DNA of 64,000 nucleotides from Brucella oryzae (GTDB lineage: Bacteria > Pseudomonadota > Alphaproteobacteria > Rhizobiales > Rhizobiaceae). Below are positions 22,245 to 33,271 of the stretch, piece by piece (positions within the stretch are counted from its first letter, which is position 1; the number at the start of each line of letters is the position of its first letter). The translations under genes and the position numbers were made by a program. The stretch spans positions 2,392,501 through 2,456,500 of the forward strand of contig JAAVLL010000001.1 of NCBI GenBank assembly GCA_012103035.1, in the 5' to 3' direction. The notes below the pieces were generated by a model. It had not been told where the DNA came from, made no database searches, and saw nothing but the letters and a program-made list of their open reading frames with translations.

Positions 22245-22753
22245 ATGAATATGCGCATATCCCAACTGAACGGCGCCAACAGTGCGGGCTATTTCGATCG
22301 CCTGCCGGAGAAGCTGGTGCTGGAAGGCTATCGCCGCTGGACTGCAGGTTTCGAGACCGGCTCGATCATCCCGTGGGAAATGACCTGGGGCCTCTATTCG
22401 GAAGTTCTCGGACCGTCGGAAGCAAAACGCGCGTTGGGCGAGCTGTCGCATTTCATCCGCGTTCTGCGCCATTGCGCCAGCTGTCCGTTGCGGGCGTTTC
22501 CTTTCGATTCGCACCATGTCTGCCGCGAGGAATGCCTGACGCTGGGGTTGATTTCCGGCATCCACAATCAGGACGCGCTGCTGCTCGATACCTGCCTTGA
22601 AGCCATTGCCTGCCGTCGTCGCTGCGACGATGTAGCAGGGCTGCCCGCAATTTTGCCGATACGCTGGCTGATTTCGGCCAGACTTTGTTGCCAATACCGA
22701 TTCATGCCATCGACAGCGCTTTGAATTTTACGCAGCGCGCGACTTTTCACTGA
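22245..22753 (+). CDS. Cys-rich protein of unknown function, possible metal binder (frame-broken)
   Basis: About 170 aa from ATG 22245 (Shine-Dalgarno GGGAGG). A start at 22065 with GGAGG is also possible and would give about 230 aa. Helical N-terminus (YFDRLPEKLVLEGYRRW), then a Cys/His cluster: HCASCPLRAFPFDSHHVCRE with a fourth Cys in REEC, i.e. C-x2-C-x12-C-x3-C, and later Cys in DTCLEAIAC. One base is lost near 22645, after which it continues ARNFADTLADFGQTLLPIPI to 22753. No signal peptide. Upstream Irr-like box. I do not recognise the family; the motif suggests Fe-S, haem or zinc binding. Confidence 0.65.
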
Positions 22754-22838
22754 CCGCCAGGGACAGGAAAGCCCAGCGTTTTGCGAACAGGTATGATTCT
22801 TAATTTTAAGTCGCCGCAGGTGACACAAGGAGATAGAA

Positions 22839-23054
22839 ATGCAGGCCAGAACCGAACGACGCTTGGGCATTGCCGCCGCCCTCGTCCTGACCGCAGGAGC
22901 GTTTGTCATGCCGGGCGTATCCACCCAGATCGTGCAGAACGATGTTGCGCCGCAGAGCCAGGTCCATATGGCCTCGGCAGAAAATCTGCGCGCCGAACTG
23001 CGCCATTTCATCAATCTCGGCGAAGCTATGCCGAAATCGATGCGCTACGAGTAA
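22839..23054 (+). CDS. Small exported protein, unknown
   Basis: 71 aa with an N-terminal signal/anchor (RRLGIAAALVLTAGAFVMPG) and a short polar tail containing SAENLRAELRHFINLGEAMP. A strong Shine-Dalgarno (AAGGAG) precedes the ATG, and a bidirectional terminator follows at 23078-23104. It starts 86 bp after the Cys-rich gene, so co-transcription is possible. No family recognised. Confidence 0.65.
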   Translation: MQARTERRLGIAAALVLTAGAFVMPGVSTQIVQNDVAPQSQVHMASAENLRAELRHFINLGEAMPKSMRYE

Positions 23055-23072
23055 ACACATCGAGACTGAAAT

Positions 23073-23105
23073 AAAAAGCCGTGCCAGATCTGGCGCGGCC
23101 TTTTG
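23073..23105. terminator. Bidirectional intrinsic terminator
   Basis: AAAAA-GCCGTGCCAGA-TCTGGCGCGGC-CTTTT: an 11-bp stem flanked by an A-run on the left and a T-run on the right, between convergent genes. It serves the + strand small exported gene and the - strand transpeptidase. Confidence 0.85.
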
Positions 23106-23120
23106 TGAGAAATCAATTGC

Positions 23121-23844
23121 TTATCCGACGATGATCGGGGCCTTCCCTGAACGCGGTTATAGAGGTCGATAATGTCCTGGTTCATCAGGCGGATACAGCC
23201 GGAGGACATGGACTGGCCGATAGACCACCATTCGGGCGAGCCGTGGATGCGATAGCCGGTGTCCTGCCCATTCTGGAAAATGTAGAGCGCGCGTGCACCC
23301 AGCGGGTTTTGCGGGCCGGGCTCCTGGCCGTTGCGGTATTTCGCCAGCTCCGGCTTGCGCTGGATCATCTCCGGCGGCGGCGTCCAGACCGGCCATTGCC
23401 TCTTATACTGGACATTGGCAGTGCCTGACCATTCAAAGCCCGCCTTGCCGATACCGATGCCGTAACGCAGCGCTTCGCCACCCGGTAGAACGTAGTAGAG
23501 AAGATGATCCTTGAGGCTGACGACAATCGTTCCCGGCGCTTGTCCTGTCGGGTCCGGCACGATCTGACGGCGGAATTGCTTCGGCACTTTCTGGTATGGA
23601 ATTGCGGGCAGCGAATACGGCCCTTCCTGTACGGCGGCATACATGACATCCGGCGTCGTGATATCGCGGTCGACGCTGATCTGCGGACGCATCGGCGTAA
23701 TCCCGCCAGTCGACATCGGGTCGATATTCATCTGCAGGGCCGACATATCCATCGTTTGGTTACAACCGGCAGCACCGGTGAGGAGGATGGCTCCGGTGCC
23801 AAAAGGAAGCGGCGGCGGCTCAGATCGTCAATGAACTTGGTCAT
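23121..23844 (-). CDS. L,D-transpeptidase (YkuD), Tat-type lipoprotein signal (frame-broken)
   Basis: Periplasmic L,D-transpeptidase that makes 3-3 cross-links or attaches outer-membrane proteins to peptidoglycan. The restored N-terminus has a twin-arginine stretch (LSRRRFLLATG) followed by a lipobox (LTGAAGC). Catalytic domain: GTIVVSLKDHLLYYVLPGG, then the active-site signature HGSPEWWSIGQSMSSGCIRL (His, Ser and nucleophilic Cys). One base is lost near 23803 and one near 23150; the corrected end is APIIVG. About 242 aa. Confidence 0.88.
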
Positions 23845-24169
23845 GCAAATTACCCGGACAGAAGGGTTGAAACACAGCCGTCAAGCGACCGCCATACTCA
23901 ACAGCAATTTGCGTTCTTATGGTTGAAGAACGGTTAAACAACTCGCGCAAACGTGTCGGAAAATCACCATTTAAAGCATAAATTGTAGCGATTATGGAAA
24001 TTCAATCGATTTAAAAATCAAGGCAAATGCGGCGAACGTATGTGCCTGGCGGTTATTTGATGGCAAAATTATGGTTTTCACCTGGAGCTGCTATTCTGGA
24101 TTGCAGACAGAATAGCAAAAGGCCGAGTCCTGAAACCCGGCCTGGATCGCCTTCAATAATTTGCGGCGA
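23845..24169. other. Intergenic, transpeptidase / tamB
   Basis: Contains the tamB terminator (24111-24143) and 260 bp of AT-rich sequence that should hold the promoter of the L,D-transpeptidase gene. No ORF supported. Confidence 0.5.
24111..24143 (-). terminator. Intrinsic terminator after tamB
   Basis: On the minus strand AGGCCG...CGGCCT followed by TTTTGCTATT. It lies 26 bp after the corrected tamB stop at 24170. Confidence 0.75.
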
Positions 24170-27100
24170 TCAATAGTCTTTTCGTAGAAGATACCGCCGC
24201 TGGAATCGCCTTCCGCACCCAGCGACCCCTTGGCCTTCAGATTGCGGGTGATGTCGAGATTGACAGTGCCCTTGGTAGAACCGCCTGAACCTGCTTCCAC
24301 GCCCAGATAGATATTGTCGCGGATATACCGACCGGCGCGAACTGCCGTCTGGCCCTTGTCATCCGTCACGACATCGAGATCGTCAAGACCCGTTCCGGCG
24401 CGCAGCTTGTTCATCAGCGAGTTGTTGGAACCGCCCGCCAGTTCTGCCGCCGCAGCAGCAAGCTGTGCGATCTGGAACGCCGACAATTCGCCAATGGAGC
24501 GCTTGAAGATCAACTGCGCCAGCACTTCATCCTGCGGCAATTCCGGTGTCGACGAGAACTTGATATCGAGATTATCGACCGTACCCGTCACCGTTACGAT
24601 TGCGGTGATTTCATTGCCTTCCGAACGCGCCACGAAATTGAGCTGCGGATTGAGATCACCCACCAGCGTGACATGGCCTTCGTCGAAGGTAATGCGCTGG
24701 CCGAGAATGCCGATGCGGCCGCGGATCATGTCGAAGGAGCCGACCGGCTTGATGTCGGTCACAGGTCCGGTCAGGCGAAGACGTCCGCCCAGTTCCGTAT
24801 CGAGGCCACGACCGCGCACGAAAATCTGGTTGGGCGCATTGATGAGAACGTCGAGGCGCGGCACGGTCGGACGCGCTGTCGGTGTCGGCACCCGGCTGCG
24901 GCGCGTTTCGACCTTGGCGCGATCAAGCGTCGCCTGAACGTTCTTCGGCGTGTTCTTGTGGCGAACCGGAACATAGGCTGCACCACCGCCGAGATTTTCC
25001 GGCACCGAGATTTCCGCCCTGTCGACATCGATGCGACCTGAAATCAGCGGATCGCGCATCAGCGGACCGCTGATCGTGATCCCGCCATCCACCGTCGCCA
25101 CGACCAGCTTGCCATCGGCATAGCGGGCGCGATTGAGCTTGATCTCTATATTGGCCGGGAAGTTTGCTTCGGCATTGGTCGAAATCGTACCGCTGGCGGA
25201 AACCGAACCGCCGCTGCCGAGCGCGGCATTGACCTGGCGCAGCGTGACAGTTTCGCCATCCATGCTGCCCATGATATTGATATTGTTGAGGCGGACATTG
25301 GTGTCTGGATCGACAAAGGTTGCGCCATTGGTGGAGAACATGCCGCGCAATTGCGGACGGTTGAAACCGCCCGAAACGCTGGCGGTCAGCGTCAGCGTAC
25401 CATTTGCCTGCGCACCGCGATCCGCCAGGAAACGGTTGGCGAGCGCCAGCGGAACGCTGCCATTGACATTGACGCCAAGCCCCTGCCCCGAGAATGGCAC
25501 CTTGCCATTGGCGGTAACATTGAGGCCGCGTGGACCATCGACGGTCAGCGACGAGAAGTCGATGGCCATGGCCGCATAGCTGCCGGCGGCTTGCAGGGTC
25601 AGAGGCGCAAGCCCGTTATCGCGCAGCGGCTTGGCTGCAAGGCCGGTGCCGCGCAGATTGAAGGTTGCTGCAGGATTGGTGAGCGGCCCTGTCACACGCG
25701 CTGTCCCGGTAACATTACCGGCAAGATCCTGTCCCTTGACCGCACCGTTCAGCGCCGTCAGCGGAAGATTGGCGAGATTGACGTCAATCGCGAGGTCGCC
25801 CTTGCCCAGCGGCACACTACCATTGGCGCGAACATCAATGCCGCCTCCTCCAGTGACATGCGCATCGACATTGAGCCGATTATCGGCAGAGGTGCCTTTG
25901 GCATCGGCATTGAGAGCCGCAATGCCCTGCTTTTAAGCTCGGCTGCCGTCACGCCGCGCGCCGCCATATCGAAGGCGACATTGGGCGCTTCTTTCGTGCC
26001 GGTGATGCGAGCCGTGCCGTTGACTGTGCCGCCGAGCCCCAGTTCCGGCTTGAACGTATTGGCAAGCGCCAGCGGCAGATTGGAAAGAGCGACCGAAAGA
26101 TCAAGACGACCATCGACCACGCCATTGACCTTGACCTGACCGGCACTGGCATCCGCGCCTGTATTGATGATGATATCGCCGAAGGAGATTTCCTCACCCT
26201 TCATGGAAATGGTGGCGGGCGCGGCCAGATTGGCGCTGAGCGTGCCCTGCTTCACATTGGCCGAGGCGAGACCCAGTTCAAAACCGCCATCCTTCGGTTC
26301 CAGCGAACCGGCAGCACTGGCGACCGTACCGATCTTCAGCTTGGTGTTGGCCGTGAAATCGGTCTTCGACCCGGTCGCATTGGCCTCGGCGTCAAAACTG
26401 TCGATGCCGAACGTGCCGACCATGATGTCGCGCGCCGCGGCATTGCCGTCAACCACCGGCACCCCGAACAGGTCCTTTGCCATCAGGGCAATGTCAGCCG
26501 ACGTGATATGATTGCCATTGACCTTGATGTCCTTGGCATTGGCTGTGATCGATGCATTCTGGCGGCCGTCATTGGCGTCAAGCGTGATGTCGGCATTGGC
26601 CGCGCCGGTCGCCTCTGCCAGCGCCAGGGCTGCAGCCGTGGAAATATCCGGTGCATCGAGCTTCAGCGCGCCGGTCAGGAGACCTTTCGCGGTCTGGGTG
26701 ACATTGCCCGAAAGATGCGCACCGCCTGCATTGAAGACGAGATCGGTCAGGCGCTTTTCGTCATTGACGATGTCAATCAACGTTCCAAGATCGACGCGCT
26801 GGCCATTGAGAATGCACTACCGGCAAGCTTGCCGGAAAGGGCGGCGCCTGTCTTTGCATTGCCGTCAAGCATGGCATTGAAATCAAGACCGCCTTCGGAA
26901 AGCTTGCGCCCAGCAAGAGTGCCTTGCGGCGCATCAGCGCGCAATGCCAGTGCGATCAGCTTGTCGTCGCCGCGCGCGCTGCCCTTGACCGTCATCCGGC
27001 CCGATGCCTGATCCGAAAGAAGCTTCAGATCGGACAGCATCACGCCGAAATCGAAACTTGCCTTGTCGGAGGCAAAGGAACCATTGGCGGTGATTTCACT

Positions 27101-28889
27101 CAGCTCATTGCCGATACGGAAGTCACGCGCCGAAAACCTTCGGCGCTGCGGCCAAGCGCACCGCTCAGGTTGACAGCACCGTCGAGAATGCGGTCAACCG
27201 CTTCCGTACCGGTGCGCATGTTCTGCGCCGTTCCGTTGAGGTCGAGCTGGAATGCACCGCTGACCGGGCGAACAATGCCCTTGGCATTGACATCGATGCT
27301 GCCTGCAAGGTCACGGTCGGCGAGAGCGCCGAAAGGTGCAAGGCTTGCCACCTTGGCAGCGATATCACCGTTGAAGGCAAAGTCGTCAATATTGCCCTTG
27401 AGGTCGAGACTGAGACCGTTGCCAGCAATATTGGCTTGCGCCAGCTCCACCGGCGAACCGGCACGCCATGCACCGTCGATGGCAAGCGCAATCTTGCTTC
27501 CGAGCGCTTCGGCCATTTCAGCACGTTCGCGGAAATGCCGTCCATCCCGCCATTGACCTTGAAGGTGATATGGCGATTGGCGGCATCATCCAAATTTTCA
27601 GCAACGCCGCCCATGTCGAGTGCGATGCTCTGGGCAGAAATCGTTGCGTTCTTGAGACCGGCAATGGCGAGCGTTCCTGTCCAGTCATTGGTCGGGCGAT
27701 CACCATAAGCGACCTGGAACCTTGCATTGTCGATATAGGTTTCCGCGCCCTTGACCGGCAGGAGAACGCGTCCCTTGCTTTCATCGGCAATCGAAGCATC
27801 GATACGCAGCTTGTTGAGGAAGCGGTCGTTACCTGTCTCGGCGGAAGCCTTCAGCTTCAAGGCAGCACTGCTCAGCGCCAGATCGTCGAGACGGAAGCCG
27901 CCTGCATCCTTGAGAAAGCCATCAGCCGACAGCATCGTCTCGGCACCGAAGAAATCACGGAATACCGGCGGCACCAGAACCGCGATCGGACCATTGAAAC
28001 GGGCAGAGAAAACACGTCCGCCATCGGGTGCCTGACCTTGCCGGTTGAGTGCGAATTCGCCCGTCAGCGTGCGGCTGCCATTGGTGTCGAGCGCAAGGTC
28101 CACCTTCAACGCGTCAAGCGGGCCGGCACCGGTCAAAGTGAGATCAACCGGCGGACGGCCATCGATGTTCAACAGGTTGGCGACAATGCCGTTGGCCGGT
28201 TCCGAGACTTTCAGGTCGAGATCGACCTTCTGATCGGCATTGGCATAGGCTGCGCGAAGGGCAAAATTGCCGCCTGGGCCGTCAAGGCGCTTGATATCGA
28301 AATTGGAATTCAGCGAACCATCGGCGAGCGAAAGACTACCATTGGCCGACACTTCCGATTCGAGGCCGAAAATGTCCGGCCCGAAATGCAGGCGCGCAAT
28401 GGCAAGCTGGTCGAGATTGATCGAAATCGGCAGGTCCGGCAGACTGAACGTCGATGATTCCGGCGATGGCAGGCTGTTGTCAGGCAACGGCTTGCGAATG
28501 ACATCGATACGCTCGGCGGCCAGCGACTGGATGCTGAGGCGACCGACCAGAAGTGCGGTGCGGCTCCAGTTCAGCTTGGCATTCTCGATACGCAGCCAGA
28601 CGCCTTCACGGTCTGCGATGGTGATCGAACCAACGGTTGCTTCCGAAGACAGAACGCCGCTGATGCCGGAAATGGAAATACGGCGGTTCGGCGCGGAAAG
28701 CTGGCTTTCCACGAAAGACAGGAAATAGGATTTCTCTTCTTCGGGCTGAGCCTGTGCATTATCCGACTCCTGCGCCTGAGCATTTTCCTGAGCGCGGGCC
28801 GTCACCGGTGCCTCTCGCTCAGGCCAGCCGAAGATGACTGCCGTGACGGCGAATGCGACGAAGGCGATGATTGCGAGAAATCTGGTCAA
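24170..28889 (-). CDS. tamB: TamB, translocation and assembly module inner-membrane protein (frame-broken)
   Basis: Large AsmA-like protein spanning the periplasm and partnering TamA in outer-membrane protein or lipid delivery. One N-terminal membrane anchor (FLAIIAFVAFAVTAVIFGWP), long beta-rich repeats, and a conserved C-terminal domain (SFDMIRGRIGILGQRITFDE, LPQDEVLAQLIFKRSIGELS). Five single-base losses (near 27530, 27130, 26800, 25790 and 24180). Restoring the last gives the canonical ending FYEKDY; the uncorrected frame runs on to 24091. About 1575 aa. Starts at TTG, overlapping the tamA stop (TTGA). Confidence 0.92.
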
Positions 28890-30843
28890 AACGCCTGTCC
28901 TATACCTACGTACAAGCCATAGCTCGGATCGCCCGAGCGGCGGTTGAGCGGAACGGCGACATCAAGGCGGATCGGTCCGAGACCGGTCAGATAGCGCAGA
29001 CCGCCACCGACACCGACACGCATCTGTTCCGAGAAATCGGGGAAGGATTTTTCACCGACGTAACCGGCATCGACAAATGCCACCGCGCCAATGGAATCGG
29101 TGATGCGGGTGCGCACTTCACCATTGGCCTCGACAAGTGAACGTCCGCCGATGATCTCGCCATTGCCCGCACTGACGCCGATATTGCGATAGCCGTAACC
29201 GCGAACCGAACCGCCGCCGCCTGCCAGGAAGAGCTGGCTCGGCGGCAGATCCTCGACCGAGGCGCCGACAATCGAACCGACCTTGAGACGGCCCGCGAGA
29301 ATCACACGATCCTTTTCGCCAAAGCCGTAATAGGTGCGGCCTTCGGCGGTGAAACGGGTAGCGAAATTGCCGTACTGGAATTCATAGAAGGGCTGGATAT
29401 TGCCCTCAAGATAGAAGCCCGAACTCGGGTCAGGCTTGTTGTTGCGGCTGTCATAGAGAAGGTTGCCCTCAAGACCCGCCGTCGTGAAGGTGCGGTTGCC
29501 GAATACGTCATCGTCGAAAGTACCATGGCTGGCCTTGGCATAGAGCGCGCCCGACAACTCGTCGCTGAATATCTGCGTGAAGCCCGTCTTCGCATTGACC
29601 GAGGTTTCGGTATAGGCATCCAGCACTTCGCGCTTGGCATCAAGCGCGGCGACAAAATCCGTATCCGGCGTATAGACGCCCGGCTTCGTAAAGCTCGTAC
29701 CGATAAGATAGGTAAAGTTCTTCGGGTCGAAGGAATTGTCCTGCGTGCCGCCTATGCCGCTGATCTTGGCGTCGAAACGCAGACGCTCGCCGCGCCCGAA
29801 CAGGTTGCGGTGCATCCAGTAGCCGGTCAGGCCGAAACCGTCGATAGTCGAATATTCGGCACCGAAGCCGAAACGGCGCGGCTTGCGCTCCTGCACATTG
29901 AGCGTCATCGGCAGACTGCCATCCGGCTCGATCTTTTCAGCTTCCTCGAAACTCATCGCCCGGAACACTTCCATGCGACCGAGACGCTTCTTGGCTTTCT
30001 CGATGTCGTCGGGATCGTATTCCTGGCCTTCTTTCGCCGGTCATCCAGGCCACGAATTGCGGGTCCATGCGCGCCGTACCGACAACGCTGACCGGACCGT
30101 AATGCGCCTTCTGGCCGGGATCGAGCGAAACATCGGCAGAAACGCGATTATCGGCATGGTCGGCGACAATGTCCTCGCCGGTAACCCGCGCTTTCGCATA
30201 GCCCTGCTGGCGCCATGCCTCGACGGCAAGGCGCTCAGCCTTGATGACCGTGCCGGACCGCGCCACCTGTCCGGGCGCGAAGCCTGCCTCTTCCGGCGAC
30301 TGCACCTTATCGCGCTTGTCGACCGGCGGCGGCGCAATATTGGAAATGGCGGTGCGTGAAAACAGAAATTGCGGGCCTGGATCGACCGAGATCGCAACCT
30401 TGGCATTGTTGGGGATTTCCGCGTCGGGCGGAATGTCGTTTGCCTCGCGGCCATCGACGAGAATAGAAATCGTGCCGCCATAGCGGCCCTCGCCATAGAG
30501 CGCGGCCAGAATGCGACGATAATCGCCGCGCGCCTTGGCCAGCAGACCGGCGGATCCCGATGCAGGTCTCTGCATCCGAAACCAGGCCCGAAGCGCCTTC
30601 TATGGTGGATTTCAGATCGGCTTGCGTGCCGTCCGCATTCTTGCGGTCGCCCGTAGTCGTGACCTCGACGGTATAGGTCTTCGGGTCGATGATGTCGGGA
30701 TCTTCCTTCTTGTCCTCGCCCCACAGACGAACACCGAAGATCTCGAACGCCAATGCAGGCGACACCGCGAAGGAGGAAAAATGAGCCGCCAGCAAAAGCA
30801 CGGCGATGCCCCTTCCCTGTATCGTCCTGTTACTCCAAGTCAT
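28886..30843 (-). CDS. tamA: TamA, BamA-family outer-membrane assembly protein (frame-broken)
   Basis: Outer-membrane Omp85 protein of the translocation and assembly module. Signal peptide (IAVLLLAAHFSSFAVSPALA), POTRA-like domains (YGEGRYGGTISILVDGREAN, AERLAVEAWRQQGYAKARV), then the 16-strand barrel with GGGGSVRGYGYRNIG (lid-loop RGY motif) and the terminal YGLYVGIGQAF. Frame changes near 30560 and 30030, each equal to two missing bases. About 654 aa. Coupled to tamB by a TTGA overlap. Confidence 0.92.
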
Positions 30844-31239
30844 ACGCGCTACTGTCCGGTTCCTGTCTATGCGGTCGCTTGGCAGCGTCCCGTTCATTAC
30901 CCCAGCCCAGGACGATTCAGGGATTACCATAGGGAGAACGGAAGTCCAAGCAACAACGCTAGATATGGACCATTTCAGTCAATGGAGTATTAACGTTACC
31001 ACACCATTGCAATTTTCCGTGCCTATGAAAGCATTTGCAGCCCTATCGATCTGATTGCAGGACCACATGCCTTGAAAGGCTTAACGGCTCGTCGGCGGGG
31101 TTTCTGCCGACGAGCCGCCATCAGGTCATTGGGAGGAGGAGGGAACGACCTGATACCAAAACTTCTCGTCTTCCCACACATCATATCTCTTGTTCTTAAT
31201 ACCGAAATTCGATGAACAAGGCTCTGCGTGCCGTTTCGA
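30844..31239. other. Intergenic, tamA / SH3 protein
   Basis: 396 bp. It holds the tamA promoter region (AT-rich 30940-31030) and a 12-bp perfect hairpin at 31085-31117. No ORF supported. Confidence 0.5.
31085..31117 (-). terminator. Strong hairpin, probable terminator of the SH3 gene
   Basis: CGGCTCGTCGGC-ggggtttct-GCCGACGAGCCG, a perfect 12-bp stem. It lies 123 bp after the SH3 gene stop on the minus strand. No clear T-run follows, so function is uncertain. Confidence 0.5.
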
Positions 31240-31884
31240 TCAGCGTCCAGCATGATAGGGACGAATATTTCCAAAATGGATGCCGCCGCCAGTGGTATTG
31301 CCAACCGCCGGGCCAGGGCCCCAGATCGGCCTTTGCGGCTGCAACGGTCTCTGCGGTTGAATCAGCGGTAAATCCGGGCCGACAGGAGGCCATGAACGCA
31401 TAACTCGCGGACCTACGCCCCAGTTCGGATTCCAGTTACGCCGCCAAGCCGGTGGTCCGTAAGGGCCGCAACCGCGCCAGCTGCACGGTGGAACATAATC
31501 CGGTCGCCAGCCATGCCGCCGGGGCCGTACCAGCCGAAATCCGGCCCCAGTCTTCCTCAATGATGACATTCGGCCCCGGCCGCGCCGGATAGACCGGACG
31601 ACCCGCATAGGCTCCGAACCGGACATAGCGAGCCGAAACCCAGCCGAAATATCTCCCGTTGCGAACCTGACACCAGCCGCCGCGGCAAGGACCGGCGTCG
31701 ACCTGCATCCCGGCCGGAAATGTCGCGATACGGCCGAAACTGACGCCGGGTCCTGTACGTACATTGACGGAGGCTGAAAGCATAGCCGGTGCTGCGGCAG
31801 CGATGCCCGAGAACGAAACAACTGAGGCAAAACCGCCACCCCAAGAATACGCTTATTAATAAGTATATTATTAAATAAATTCAT
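31240..31884 (-). CDS. Exported SH3b-domain protein (frame-broken)
   Basis: Bacterial SH3-domain protein. The N-terminal hydrophobic leader begins MNLFNNILINKRILGVAVLP and, after a frame change near 31830, ends around GIAAAAPAM. The SH3b core follows: ASVNVRTGPGVSFGRIATFP, GGWCQVRNGRYFGWVSARYV. The second half, in the first frame again, is Arg/Pro/Trp-rich (RPLQPQRPIWGPGPAVGN). About 214 aa. Such proteins are periplasmic or surface proteins that may bind peptidoglycan. Shine-Dalgarno GAGAGG before the ATG. Confidence 0.75.
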   Translation of the reverse strand: MNLFNNILINKRILGVAVLPQLFRSRASLPQHRLCFQPPSMYVQDPASVSAVSRHFRPGCRSTPVLAAAAGVRFATGDISAGFRLAMSGSEPMRVVRSIRRGRGRMSSLRKTGAGFRLVRPRRHGWRPDYVPPCSWRGCGPYGPPAWRRNWNPNWGVGPRVMRSWPPVGPDLPLIQPQRPLQPQRPIWGPGPAVGNTTGGGIHFGNIRPYHAGR

Positions 31885-32271
31885 TGCATCCTCTCAATAA
31901 TTGCGAGAAAAGATAGACGCAAAACTATATAACACCAACGACAATACATAACTTATGAAAGTATAACAAACGCGATACGCATATATGGTAAATCAATACC
32001 ATATATTTCTATTTTCTACACTTTAATAGACAAACAGCAGATGCTCTATCCAATTGTTTTAGCATATCTCCTGAAACCGGTCCCTACTTTCTGGAGGCAT
32101 GCTCCAACAATCAATAGAGAAGGCGCCCCGGAGGGAACCGGGCGCCACGCGGCTTTGGGGAGAGAGGGAGGATAAAGCCGCGATCACGGGCCGTCAGGCC
32201 AGTTGTTTTGCGAGGCTCGCAGAAGCATTCCCCGCAGCATTGTGGTGCAGGGAATGCTTTGACAAACCTTG
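31885..32271. other. Intergenic, SH3 gene / cyoD
   Basis: Two parts: AT-rich promoter-like sequence for the SH3 gene (31890-32060) and GC-rich hairpins, GGCGCCCCGG...CCGGGCGCC near 32123-32143 and the cyo terminator at 32223-32259. No ORF supported. Confidence 0.55.
32223..32259 (-). terminator. Hairpin after cyoD
   Basis: AAGCATTCCC...GGGAATGCTT, a 10-bp perfect stem with a 17-nt loop, 12 bp beyond the cyoD stop on the minus strand. Likely the end of the cyoABCD transcript; the T-run is weak. Confidence 0.6.
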
Positions 32272-32640
32272 TTACGGCAGATTGCGCACGTCTTCGGGCG
32301 ACATATACATCGGCATCATATTGGTATCGAGGTGATGCATGACCCAGATGGAGCCGGCAAGCACGATAGCCAGAATGATAACCGTGAAGATGAGCGCCAG
32401 AATATTCCAGCCGCCTTCCGACTTCGGATCGAGGTGCAGGAAGTAAACCAGATGCACCAGAATCTGGACGACGGCGATACCGAGCACGATAGCAGCGGTG
32501 GTTCCCGGCGTGAAGTAGCCGTTCATGGCCATCATGAAGGGAACGACGGTGAGGACGACCGCCAGCACGAAGCCGATCAAATAGGACTTCAGGTTGCCGT
32601 GGCTTGCGCCGTGGTCGTGTGTTTCATGTGCAGAGCTCAT
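32272..32640 (-). CDS. cyoD: Cytochrome bo3 ubiquinol oxidase subunit IV
   Basis: Small membrane subunit of the bo3 quinol oxidase. 122 aa with three hydrophobic helices (SYLIGFVLAVVLTVVPFMMA, TAAIVLGIAVVQILVHLVYF, ILALIFTVIILAIVLAGSIW) and a His-rich N-terminus (HETHDHGASHG). The ATG at 32640 shares a base with the cyoC stop (TGATG). Fourth gene of cyoABCD. Intact. Confidence 0.92.
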   Translation of the reverse strand: MSSAHETHDHGASHGNLKSYLIGFVLAVVLTVVPFMMAMNGYFTPGTTAAIVLGIAVVQILVHLVYFLHLDPKSEGGWNILALIFTVIILAIVLAGSIWVMHHLDTNMMPMYMSPEDVRNLP

Positions 32641-33268
32641 CACAGTACCCCCAGCAGATAGACAAGAGTAAAGACGCCGATCCAGATGATGTCCAGGAAG
32701 TGCCAGAAGAGGCTGAGGCACATCACGCGCGTCTGGTTCTTTTCCGTCAGACCGTCACGCAGAAGCTGGGCGGAAAGCACCAGAATCCAGATCAGGCCGG
32801 ACGTGATGTGAAGACCATGGGTTCCCACCAGCGCAAAGAAGGCCGAGAGGAACGCGCTGCGGCCCGGACCTGCACCTTCATGGATCAGGTGATTGAATTC
32901 ATAGATTTCCATCACGAGGAAGGCAGCGCCCAGCAGGAAGGTCACGCCCAGCCAGAACAGAACGCCTGCGCGGTTCTTCTTGAACATCGAAAGCGTTGCC
33001 AGACCGTAGGTCAGCGACGACACCAGCAGGAGCATGGTTTCGATCAGAACGAAGTTCAGATCGAACAGTTCACGGCCGGTGGGACCGCCCGCGAACTGAT
33101 GCGCCAGAACGGCATAGGTTGCAAACAGGCCTGAGAAGAGGACGCAGTCGCTCATCAGGTAAATCCAGAAGCCGACCGTCGTGGTCGACCCTGCATCGTG
33201 ATGATCCTCGTGAGCGGATGCTCGTTTCCGCCCGTGAACGGTGCGGCGGTTGAAATGCTAGCGCTCAT
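32640..33268 (-). CDS. cyoC: Cytochrome bo3 ubiquinol oxidase subunit III (frame-broken)
   Basis: Heme-copper oxidase subunit III family with five membrane spans: [75 protein letters not shown]. The start at 33268 ([18 protein letters not shown]) is in another frame because one base is lost near 33218; the join is [20 protein letters not shown]. About 210 aa. It starts 3 bp after the cyoB stop. Confidence 0.9.
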
Positions 33269-33271
33269 GGA

